From contig CAMDQN010000042.1 in NCBI GenBank assembly GCA_945905925.1, positions 1 through 48,328 on the forward strand: a DNA stretch of 48,328 bases. Direction: 5' to 3'. The translations under genes were made by a program, and so were the position numbers. This document shows, piece after piece, positions 15,699-22,622 of the stretch. Each line of letters begins with the position of its first letter. Positions within the stretch are counted from its first letter, which is position 1. This stretch comes from Singulisphaera sp. GP187. Its GTDB lineage: Bacteria; Planctomycetota; Planctomycetia; Gemmatales; Gemmataceae. Under the pieces are notes generated by a model. That model had not been told where the DNA came from. It made no database searches and saw nothing but the letters and a program-made list of their open reading frames with translations.

Positions 15699-16964
15699 GT
15701 GGGCGATCCCGAACCGAATACGCCATCTGTCGCGCGCCGGCTCTGGGCGCACGGCATCCTGATCGCGGCCGTCGGGCTGTTGTATGGTTACGCGATGCAC
15801 GAAGCGGTCGCGGTGAACGAAACGCCGGACTTCTTCATCTACCGGGCGGGCGCGCGACTCGGGCTGCGCGGTGAAACGCCATACGACTCGGAGAAGATGC
15901 GGGTACTCGTCGCGGAACAGTTCCCCGGTCAACACACCCTGATCGACAACTGTGGATACTTTCTCCCGCCGCAAGCGGTGCTGGTATACGTCCCGTTCGC
16001 CGCGCTGCCGTACCCGACAGCGAAACTCGCGTGGGCAGGCGTGAACGGATTAGCCGGCGCGGCAGTGCTGCTGGTGCTTCGCGTACTTGGTTCGCGCCCG
16101 CCGGTCACGTGGTTCGGACAACTGCTCCCACTCGCACTCGTTGCCAACTGCGTGGTGTTCGTGGGCGTTGAACTCGGGCAAACCAGCCTGCCGATCGTCG
16201 GTTGCGTGGCGGTGGGTCTGTGGTGCTTCGAGCGTCGCGGGAAGTGGGGTTTCTGGCTCGGCGTGCTGCTGTGGTCGGTGGCGTTCGTGAAACCGCATCT
16301 GGCGCTGCCGCTGATTCCGCTCGCGTGGTATCTCGGCGGCTGGAAGCGCGCCGCGGCGATCGTCGCCGTGGTCGCTGTGCTCAACCTGTTGGGCGCAACG
16401 ATCGCGGGCGGGTCGCCGCTGTTCGTGTTGGATTATGTGCGATACCTCAAGTCGTCGCACAAAGGGGTGATGTTCAATCAGGTCGCGTCGAACCCAGAGA
16501 TCACGAGCTGGAACGCGCTGCTCTACTCGATGACCTCGCCGGTCGCGGGCAAGCGGTTCCTGATCGAATTGACTGCTGTCACGACGCTCGCGGGCTACTC
16601 CATGTGGTTCACGCTGATCGCGGCGAGGTGTGCGCTCGCGAAAACGAAGCCGTCGGCCGCGTGGGTGGTCGCCGCAACCGTGGTCGGTGCTCTGTTGTGC
16701 GCACAACTACTGCCATACGACTTGATGATTCTGGCGGTCGCGGTGCCGTGGGTGCGGGAACTGTTTGCCCGCGGGTGTCCGGTTCGTGGGTGTGTCGCGA
16801 CGGCACTCCTCGTGGTGCAAATCCTGCCGTTCGACTGGGCGCTCGCGGGACACATCGGGGCGCAGCGCCCGCTCGGCGTCGCGCTGCTCGCGGTCGCGGT
16901 GCTGGTGGGGCCGGTTCATCCGACCTCGCGCGCGAACTCTGCTCTTACGAGACCGTCCCCTTGA
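15699..16964 (+). CDS. GT87 (DUF2029) membrane glycosyltransferase, copy 2
   Basis: The start is GTG at 15699 (VGDPEPNTPS) or TTG one codon earlier; neither has a strong Shine-Dalgarno. It begins about 15 nt after copy 1 ends. The roughly 421-residue protein has nine or ten membrane spans and the family loop ETPDFFIYRAGARLGLRGET near residue 38. Overall it is parallel to copy 1: the GLRGE-PYD box, the NCGYFLPP motif and the identical central tract are shared. It probably arose by tandem duplication and may form a heteromer with, or use a related acceptor to, copy 1. Its last 20 nt overlap the panD remnant on the other strand. Confidence 0.85.
   Translation: MGDPEPNTPSVARRLWAHGILIAAVGLLYGYAMHEAVAVNETPDFFIYRAGARLGLRGETPYDSEKMRVLVAEQFPGQHTLIDNCGYFLPPQAVLVYVPFAALPYPTAKLAWAGVNGLAGAAVLLVLRVLGSRPPVTWFGQLLPLALVANCVVFVGVELGQTSLPIVGCVAVGLWCFERRGKWGFWLGVLLWSVAFVKPHLALPLIPLAWYLGGWKRAAAIVAVVAVLNLLGATIAGGSPLFVLDYVRYLKSSHKGVMFNQVASNPEITSWNALLYSMTSPVAGKRFLIELTAVTTLAGYSMWFTLIAARCALAKTKPSAAWVVAATVVGALLCAQLLPYDLMILAVAVPWVRELFARGCPVRGCVATALLVVQILPFDWALAGHIGAQRPLGVALLAVAVLVGPVHPTSRANSALTRPSP
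16257..16423 (+). repeat. Near-identical tract, second copy (see 15021-15187)
   Basis: This is the second member of the 167-nt pair. The four differences found are all in third codon positions. Confidence 0.85.
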
Positions 16965-17073
16965 TTAGGTTCCCGCGATCGATGAACACCACACGCGGTT
17001 GGTGCCAGCGGGCCTCTGTGTCTTCGAGTTCGGTGTAGGTCGCGATGATGACGAATTGCATTTCACTGACCAT
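16945..17073 (-). pseudogene. panD: 3' remnant of aspartate 1-decarboxylase gene
   Basis: On the minus strand, the codons from 17061 read MQFVIIATYTELEDTEARW, then HQPRVVFIDRGNLIKGTVS and TAA. This matches the C-terminal third of PanD, which in typical proteins reads like DLVI-I-YA-M-D-EAR-Y-P-VVFVD--N. The N-terminal two thirds, including the Gly-Ser self-cleavage site that forms the pyruvoyl group, are absent. The upstream DNA is the promoter of the DUF1080 gene. A 42-residue product could not be an active decarboxylase. Confidence 0.7.
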
Positions 17074-17128
17074 TCTACGCGAGGCGGGTAAGATGTCGTG
17101 CGTCCACTCAACCTCTCTGGAGTCTCTC

Positions 17129-17800
17129 ATGCGAACGGCGTTGCGATTCGGTGTGCTGGCGGTCGCGGTGTGCGCCGCGGGCCTGCGCGCGGACGAGAAA
17201 CCCAAACCGGCCGACAAGCCGGCCGATCCACCCGCGGGTTTCACGAACTTGTTCGACGGGAAGACTCTGACCGGGTGGAAGCCAACCGGTAAGGCGGACG
17301 CGTGGGCCGTCGATGGCGGCGTGATTGTGTGCAAGAGCGGTGGCGGCGGTTACCTGTTGACCGAAAAGGAATACGCCAACTTCGAGTTCCGGTGCGAATA
17401 CCGGTGGGAGAAGAAGGGTGGCAACAGCGGCGTCGCGCTCCGCACGCCTGAGAAAGGCGACCCGGCCTACGCGGGCATGGAGATTCAACTGATCGACGAC
17501 GAGGGTTGGCCCGGTAAGCTCGCGGACTATCAGCACACCGGTTCCATCTACGACGTGCTGCCCGCGAAGGAGGCGAAGAACAAGAAGATCGGCGAGTGGA
17601 ACGCGGTGAAGATCGTGTGCGACGGCCGCAAGGTGACCATCGTTCAGAACGACGTGGAATTGGTGAACGCCAACCTGGACGACTACAAGGCGAAAGTAGA
17701 GAAGCACCCCGGTCTGAAACGCGAGAAGGGATTCATCGGGTTCCAGAGCTACAACATCCGCGTCGATTTCCGCAACGTATGGATCAAAGAGCTGAAGTGA
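17129..17800 (+). CDS. Secreted DUF1080 (3-keto-disaccharide hydrolase-like) protein
   Basis: The start is MRTALRFGVLA (17129), with GGAG 6 nt upstream; the upstream extension is the panD remnant region. The 223-residue product has a signal peptide (residues 1-20, ending GLRA) and a Lys/Pro-rich spacer. One DUF1080 concanavalin-like beta-sandwich domain follows: GFTNLFDGKTLTGWK, FRCEYRWEKKGGNSGVALR, EIQLIDDEGWP and QHTGSIYDVLPAKE. The family includes 3-keto-glucoside hydrolases and is greatly expanded in planctomycetes. Activity on sugars is likely but not shown by any residue I can assign. It is convergent with the PPC-domain gene, with a strong hairpin between. Confidence 0.92.
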   Translation: MRTALRFGVLAVAVCAAGLRADEKPKPADKPADPPAGFTNLFDGKTLTGWKPTGKADAWAVDGGVIVCKSGGGGYLLTEKEYANFEFRCEYRWEKKGGNSGVALRTPEKGDPAYAGMEIQLIDDEGWPGKLADYQHTGSIYDVLPAKEAKNKKIGEWNAVKIVCDGRKVTIVQNDVELVNANLDDYKAKVEKHPGLKREKGFIGFQSYNIRVDFRNVWIKELK

Positions 17801-17814
17801 TGAGGAAGAAGACC

Positions 17815-17848
17815 TACCCCCAATCCCCTCCCTGAAGGGAGGGGGGAG
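17815..17848. repeat. Single family A hairpin (half element)
   Basis: CCTACCCCCAATCCCCTCCC is followed by TGAAGGGAGGGGGGAG. It resembles the left half of the complete family A copies. No matching right half is found before the PPC gene begins; instead a different palindrome follows at 17871. Confidence 0.7.
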
Positions 17849-17870
17849 CAATGCAGTAATGTGTCTGGGT

Positions 17871-17924
17871 CCGCTTGCGGCTTCGCGAGTCGCGGTGCCG
17901 GAATGCTCGCGAAGCCGCAAGCGG
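17871..17924. terminator. Perfect 19-bp hairpin between convergent genes
   Basis: The arms at 17871-17889 and 17906-17924 are exact complements (CCGCTTGCGGCTTCGCGAG and its complement) with a 16-nt loop. It sits between two convergent genes and could end both transcripts. A diverged copy of the same palindrome occurs at about 32960-33015, so it is also a dispersed repeat (family C). No T-run is present. Confidence 0.7.
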
Positions 17925-17935
17925 CCCGACTGTGG

Positions 17936-20011
17936 TCACTTCTTCACCGTCACCCAGATCACTTCGCTCGCATAACCGATCTTCACCACGAAGTTGATCG
18001 CCACGAACCCCTGCACACACACCGGCACGTCGGTGCATTCGGCCGCGTTCGCGTCGGCCTTCAGTGTGATGTGGCCCGTGCTGCCCGCGCCCAACAGTGT
18101 CTTGCTCTTGCCGTCCACCATTGTTACGCCCGGCGGGAGCGGGTTGCCGAACACGCTACCGAGGTGTCGCAAGGGCACGTCGAGCGTCACCGCCTTGTCG
18201 TACTGCGGTCCGCGAAGCACCTCCACGTCGATCTTCACTTCTTCGCCCGGCTTCAGCGTGATGCGGGTTTGCTTCACCTTGATCTCGGCGAGGTCCGACG
18301 CAGATGTGACCGCGACCGCCATCAAGCCCGCGTCGAACCGGCCGCGCCCGCCACCAGGCAGGTAAATCTCTTCCACCGCGACCGCCGTTCGCACGAGCGT
18401 GGTGGTCGCGTTCGCTTCGGTCAACTCCGCGGTGCCGATTACCTTCACGATCGAGGCGCCGAGGTTCGCGTCTTTCGCGGCGCTCACGACGAGCAACCCC
18501 TGCGTCATGTTCGCGGGGATCGTGAGCGCGTTCACGGTTACGCCCGCGGGAAGCCCTTCGACGGTTACCGTCACGGGGCCGGTGAAGCCGTTCGTGCGCG
18601 CCACTTGCACGTACCACGCGGTCCGCGAACCCGGGCCGATCATCGCCTTTGCAGGGTCGCACTTGATCGTGAAATCCGGGCGTGCAAAGTCGCATTCTAA
18701 ATAATAAACGAAGCCCGCGCCGCCCTTGTTGTTCAGGTCGCGCACGCGGACCACGTACTCGCCGTCGGCCAGCGGCGTGAAGATCAGGCCCGAGTCTTTG
18801 CCGACGAGGTCGTCGTTCGATGCAACGATTTTGCTGTCGGGTGTCATCACGTCGATTTGCGAATCGAGCTGGCTCGTGAGCGGTGTGCCGAATCGCCGCG
18901 CGAAGATTTCGATGCGGAGCGCTTTGCCCTTCGTTGCGGTGAAGATGAAGTGGTCGAGGTCGCGCTTCGTCCCAATGCGACCGTTCGCGCCGCCCGGTAG
19001 CGTGATGCGCGTGGCCTGCTTCGGCGTGTCGTTTGGTTCCTGCTCTTCGACCAGCGGAAGCGGTGTGACGACCACCGGCACCGGGTTCGTTTCGGTTCCG
19101 TTGAGTTTCAACGACGCGGTGTGAACGCCCACTGCGTTCGGTGCGGTAACGGTCCAGTCTTTGTCCGCGAGCGCGGCGCTACCGACGGGGGAAGCCTTCG
19201 CGGTCTTGCCTGGGTTCACCGCGAGCGGGAACGAGTACACCGCGCGCGGTGTATCGGTGATCGCCAGCGCGTAGACCCAACGGGGATCGCCATCGTACTT
19301 CGCGTCGCGGACCGCGATGCGGTACTCGGCGTCCTTCGGCACGGTGAACGTCAAAACGGGATCGGCGAAGTAGCCGTCGTCGGCGGCGGCGAGTTCGCGC
19401 CCATCGGTGTCGAAGATCGCGAGGAGCGGGTCCGCGTGCTTCTGGAGGTCGTGAATCTTGTCCTGAATGCGGGCGCAGATCACTTCGAGCGTGAGCGTTT
19501 GTCCGGCCTTCGCGGTGAACGTGTAGTAATCGACCGCTTCGGCCAGCCTGATGCGCCCGCACACAACAGAAGGTATCGCGATCGGGAGCGGCTTTGCCAT
19601 CGTGGATGGAGTTGGCTTCTCCGCGATAACGGGTGCATCGACGACGAGGAGTTGCCCGAGTGACGAGATGCCGAGCGCCGACGCGATGCGAAACTCGCGC
19701 ACGCCGGTGGCCGCGTCGGGCGCGACCGTGACCTTGAGCTTGCACGACAACACGAGCGCCGCAGGCGTCTTGGGGTCCGCGGCCTTCGGCGGTTCCTTAC
19801 CCGGAATCACTTCCGCCGTGACGCCGGTGCCTTCGAGGAGCACCTTATATGCGCCCGCGAGCGAGCTGGTGCGGCACTCAACGGTCACTTCCGCCGTGGT
19901 GCCGCGCTGCACCGCGACCGGCGACACGTGCGTGACCATCGGGAACGACGTTTGCGCCGCGACCGCGGGAGCGAACAGGGAGATGCACAGGAGGGCAGTG
20001 ACGGTGCGCAT
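17936..20011 (-). CDS. Secreted protein with two PPC domains
   Basis: The start is MRTVTALLCIS (20011), with GAGGAG 8 nt upstream. The frame continues upstream only through a repeat. The 691-residue product has a signal peptide (1-20). It has two bacterial pre-peptidase C-terminal (PPC) beta-sandwich domains. The first is at about 155-260 (DYYTFTAKAGQTLTLEV, LAIFDTDGRELAAADDG). The second is at about 320-440 (EEQEPNDTPKQATRI, DLDHFIFTATKGKALRIEIF, YVVRVRDLNNKGG). Ig-like beta domains make up the C-terminal part. No protease domain is present. PPC domains usually help secretion, surface attachment or carbohydrate/protein binding. It is probably an extracytoplasmic binding protein of unknown partner. 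Confidence 0.85.
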   Translation of the reverse strand: MRTVTALLCISLFAPAVAAQTSFPMVTHVSPVAVQRGTTAEVTVECRTSSLAGAYKVLLEGTGVTAEVIPGKEPPKAADPKTPAALVLSCKLKVTVAPDAATGVREFRIASALGISSLGQLLVVDAPVIAEKPTPSTMAKPLPIAIPSVVCGRIRLAEAVDYYTFTAKAGQTLTLEVICARIQDKIHDLQKHADPLLAIFDTDGRELAAADDGYFADPVLTFTVPKDAEYRIAVRDAKYDGDPRWVYALAITDTPRAVYSFPLAVNPGKTAKASPVGSAALADKDWTVTAPNAVGVHTASLKLNGTETNPVPVVVTPLPLVEEQEPNDTPKQATRITLPGGANGRIGTKRDLDHFIFTATKGKALRIEIFARRFGTPLTSQLDSQIDVMTPDSKIVASNDDLVGKDSGLIFTPLADGEYVVRVRDLNNKGGAGFVYYLECDFARPDFTIKCDPAKAMIGPGSRTAWYVQVARTNGFTGPVTVTVEGLPAGVTVNALTIPANMTQGLLVVSAAKDANLGASIVKVIGTAELTEANATTTLVRTAVAVEEIYLPGGGRGRFDAGLMAVAVTSASDLAEIKVKQTRITLKPGEEVKIDVEVLRGPQYDKAVTLDVPLRHLGSVFGNPLPPGVTMVDGKSKTLLGAGSTGHITLKADANAAECTDVPVCVQGFVAINFVVKIGYASEVIWVTVKK

Positions 20012-20029
20012 GGGAAGGCTCCTCGGAGA

Positions 20030-20127
20030 CCTAACCCCCCAACCCCCTTCCCTAAGAAGGAAGGGGGAGAAAAGCATCTTGGCTCTGCTCCCACTTCCTT
20101 CTTAGGGAAGGGGGTTGGGGGGTTAGG
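20030..20127. repeat. Complete family A element, perfect 31-bp terminal inverted repeats
   Basis: The arms at 20030-20060 and 20097-20127 are exact reverse complements with a 36-nt spacer. Each arm begins CCTAACCCCCCAACCCCC and contains a nested CCCTTCCCTAAGAAGGAAGG hairpin. It lies between the 5' end of the PPC gene and the 3' end of the next minus-strand gene. This is the best-preserved copy and defines the family ends. Confidence 0.92.
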
Positions 20128-20137
20128 TTGCCTTTGT

Positions 20138-20743
20138 TTACTTCGCTTCGGTGTACTGCGTGAGTTCCAGTTTCACGACCTCGTTGGTCTGGAGGACGAA
20201 CTCCGCCTTGACGATGCCCTTATCCTTGGCGAACCACAGACGCACCGTGGTCTTGGCCCCGGCGATGTCCATGTCCTTGCCCTCGACCATCACCGTCTCG
20301 TAGTCCATGTCCTTGATCTTGACCTTCTCCTTGTCGGCCAGAATCTTCATGGTCCCCTTGATGGTCTGCGCGCCGACCTTGCTGTTGACCTCCCAGGTCG
20401 CGTCCTTCTTGATGGGCAGTGGCAGCACCTTCACGGCCGGGTCGAGTTTGTCGTCTTTCACCTTCGTGCGGTACACGCCGTCGGCTCGGATGGCGTACCA
20501 CTCGGTCGTCTTCGCCTCCTTGCCCACGCTGGTATCGACCTGGAATTGCTCCTCACCCCCGACCTTCTCCGACTTCTTGACCTCGACCTCCACGACGTTG
20601 TCGCCGACCTTGTAGGTCCACTTCGTTCCCTTCTTGAGCGGGAAATAGCCTTCGGCCTGCGGCGTGTCCTTCGGTTGCGCGAGCAACGCGCCGCCGAAGA
20701 TTATCGCCGCCGCACCCAAAATCGGACGGATCGCGCGCAACAT
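20138..20743 (-). CDS. Secreted beta-rich protein of unknown function
   Basis: The start is MLRAIRPILG (20743), with AGGAG 9 nt upstream. The 201-residue product has a signal peptide (1-22). The mature part alternates short charged strands: YFPLKKGTKWTYKVGDNVVE, EEQFQVDTSV, GVYRTKVKDD, ATWEVNSKVG and GIVKAEFVLQT. This is the look of the DUF3108/TapB-like lipid-handling or periplasmic folds, in which KGTKWTY-type openings are common, but I cannot place it with certainty. There is no lipobox and no catalytic motif. It probably forms a monocistronic unit or is cotranscribed with the PPC gene beyond the family A repeat. Confidence 0.8.
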   Translation of the reverse strand: MLRAIRPILGAAAIIFGGALLAQPKDTPQAEGYFPLKKGTKWTYKVGDNVVEVEVKKSEKVGGEEQFQVDTSVGKEAKTTEWYAIRADGVYRTKVKDDKLDPAVKVLPLPIKKDATWEVNSKVGAQTIKGTMKILADKEKVKIKDMDYETVMVEGKDMDIAGAKTTVRLWFAKDKGIVKAEFVLQTNEVVKLELTQYTEAK

Positions 20744-20832
20744 CCGCAGGACTCCTGAGTTATTACCGTTTGAGAACGAGCATTCGGGTAGTATAGCGGC
20801 TCCCACTCTAACCGGTTAGCCGGCGCCAACAC

Positions 20833-22434
20833 CTACTTCCACACGGGTTCTGTTAGCTTTTGTCCCTGGGCCGCCTTCCCAACCTGACCCGCGTCCTTGA
20901 GCGGGGCGAGCAGTTTCGCGTCCGTGACCGGTTTCCCGGTTACCTTCCACTCGCCTTTCGTGAGCAGCGCGTCCGCTCCGGTGAAGTAACCTTCGGGTGC
21001 GAGTGACAGCCAGTTGTCATCGGTGCCACTCCACAGCGTTACCAGAAGGCGCGCGTCGGGCGCGTCCCACACCTTCACCACGCCGTCGGCGCCCCCGCTA
21101 GCGATGCGTTTCGCGTCGGTGTCCACCGCGACCGCGAACACCACCGATCCGCTTTGCATCGCCTTGAGTTGTGTCGCGGTCTTCGGGTCCAGCGTGCGAA
21201 TACTGCCGTCGCCACCCGCGGTAACGACCAGCGAGCCTTTCGGGTCGATGGCGATTTCGTGGTTCGCGGTGCCGGGACCGCCGGCACGCCTGGCGCGTTC
21301 GCCGGTCTTGGGATCGTACCAGCTCACGAGCGGATCGAGACCCGCGGCCATCACCTGACCGCTCGTCGGGTGAACCGCGACCGCGAGCACTTCCTGATCG
21401 GTGCCACTCAGGGTGAAGAGTCCCTTGCCGGTCGCGGTGTCGATGATGCGCCCGGTGCGGTCCTTGCTCGCGGTGACGTACCACGACCCGTCCGGTCCGA
21501 ACGCGACCGCGTACACGAAGTCCGAGTGCCCGGTGTAAGCGTGAATCAGTTTCGCGTTCTTCACATCCCACAAGCGCGCCGTCTTGTCGAAACTCGCACT
21601 GACGAGTTTGGAGCCGTCCTTGTTAAACGACACGCCGGACACGGTATCGAGGTGCCCGCCGAGCGAGTGAAGGAGCTTCCACTCACTCGTGTCGAAGAGG
21701 CGCAAGTCGCCGCGCGCCGATGGTTGACCGCCCGCGACCGCGAGCAGCTTTCCGTTGGGCGAGAACTTCAAGTCGTTCACCGCGCCGAGGACGTTGGTGA
21801 GCACCTTGACCGGCTTCGCGGTCGCCAAGTCCCAGATCGTAACGCGCCCATAAACGCCGCTCGCGAGCAACTTCCCGTCCGGGCTGAACGCGACCGCCGC
21901 GACCGGTGGCAGCGGGCCGACTGGGAGTGTCATTTCGAGCGGACCGGGGAGCGCCGCGGTTTTGGGAAGCGTGGCCTTCGTGCTGAAGATGACATCGAGT
22001 TTGCGCACCGGGCGCACTGGGCCGACGACGGTCGTTCCGGTGTCTATGTCCGTCGGCTTGGTGCCGTCAGGCGCGCCGACCGCGACCCACTTCCGAATGA
22101 TGGCGATTTCGTCAGGTGAAAGCGGGTCCGCGTCGAGCGGCATCGCGCGTTTCTTGTCCTTCGAGGTGAGCAGCGTCACGAGCAGGGACTCGTCCGGCTT
22201 GTTCGCGACGAGGACCGTGACCTTACCGTTCTTCCCGCCCTTTTTGATGTTCTCCGGTTTGTCGAGCGCGAGGCTCGCGCTCAGATCCGGTTCGTCGAGG
22301 CGCTTTTCGCTGTGGCACACGACACAGTGCTTGCGGAGGATGGGCCGCACGTCCTGCCAGTACGTCGGGTCCGCGGCGGAGGATTTACCGCAAAGAACGC
22401 AGAGTACGCAGAGGGAAAATGTGAGTCGTGTCAT
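20833..22434 (-). CDS. Exported cytochrome-c-like / WD40 fusion protein
   Basis: The start is MTRLTFSLCVLCVLCG (22434); the longer frame runs through intergenic repeats. After a short signal peptide (to about 20), the 533-residue product has a planctomycete cytochrome-c (PSCyt1-type) domain. That domain includes YWQDVRPILRKHCVVCHSEK with haem-binding CVVCH near residue 37, then DLSASL and MPLDADPLSPDEIAIIRKWV. A WD40 propeller of about seven blades (about 130-470) follows, for example VAAVAFSPDGKLLASGVYGR, VSGVSFNKDGSKLVSASFDK and TARLWDV. It is probably a periplasmic haem protein with a protein-binding propeller; its redox partner is unknown. The signal-peptide codons come from a dispersed repeat (22389-22416). 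Confidence 0.9.
   Translation of the reverse strand: MTRLTFSLCVLCVLCGKSSAADPTYWQDVRPILRKHCVVCHSEKRLDEPDLSASLALDKPENIKKGGKNGKVTVLVANKPDESLLVTLLTSKDKKRAMPLDADPLSPDEIAIIRKWVAVGAPDGTKPTDIDTGTTVVGPVRPVRKLDVIFSTKATLPKTAALPGPLEMTLPVGPLPPVAAVAFSPDGKLLASGVYGRVTIWDLATAKPVKVLTNVLGAVNDLKFSPNGKLLAVAGGQPSARGDLRLFDTSEWKLLHSLGGHLDTVSGVSFNKDGSKLVSASFDKTARLWDVKNAKLIHAYTGHSDFVYAVAFGPDGSWYVTASKDRTGRIIDTATGKGLFTLSGTDQEVLAVAVHPTSGQVMAAGLDPLVSWYDPKTGERARRAGGPGTANHEIAIDPKGSLVVTAGGDGSIRTLDPKTATQLKAMQSGSVVFAVAVDTDAKRIASGGADGVVKVWDAPDARLLVTLWSGTDDNWLSLAPEGYFTGADALLTKGEWKVTGKPVTDAKLLAPLKDAGQVGKAAQGQKLTEPVWK
22389..22416. repeat. Dispersed CGCAGAG repeat supplying signal-peptide codons
   Basis: The sequence CCGCAAAGAACGCAGAGTAC then GCAGAGGG belongs to a CTCTGCGT...CTTTGCGG repeat type that is widespread between genes in many bacteria. 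Here it is translated, on the minus strand, as SLCVLCVLCGK within the leader of the cytochrome/WD40 protein. Confidence 0.7.
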
Positions 22435-22476
22435 GCAAAGAAGTGTACCAGATGGGAAGAGCAGAGAAAGCAGAAC

Positions 22477-22605
22477 CAACCACAGAGTCACAGAGAACAC
22501 AGAGGAAGACAAATACTGAGAAAGGCAGAAGAGTGAGCCCAAAACACTGCGTTCTATCTTCCTCGGTCTTTTGTCTTCCTCTGTGCCCTCTGTGACTCTG
22601 TGGTT
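22477..22605. repeat. CACAGAG inverted repeat upstream of cytochrome/WD40 gene
   Basis: The arm at 22477-22513 (AACCACAGAGTCACAGAG, then ACACAGAGGAAGACAAA) pairs with 22569-22605 with a few mismatches around a 55-nt spacer. It fills most of the interval between the start of the cytochrome gene and the end of the alpha-2-macroglobulin gene. It belongs to the same broad repeat type as 22389-22416. Confidence 0.8.
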
Positions 22606-22622
22606 AGCACTGCCTTTTCTTC

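Noticed and set aside
20012-20077. N-terminal extension of the PPC-domain protein (MLFSPFLLREGG)
   Set aside because: It is a translation of the family A repeat; the signal peptide and Shine-Dalgarno fit the start at 20011.
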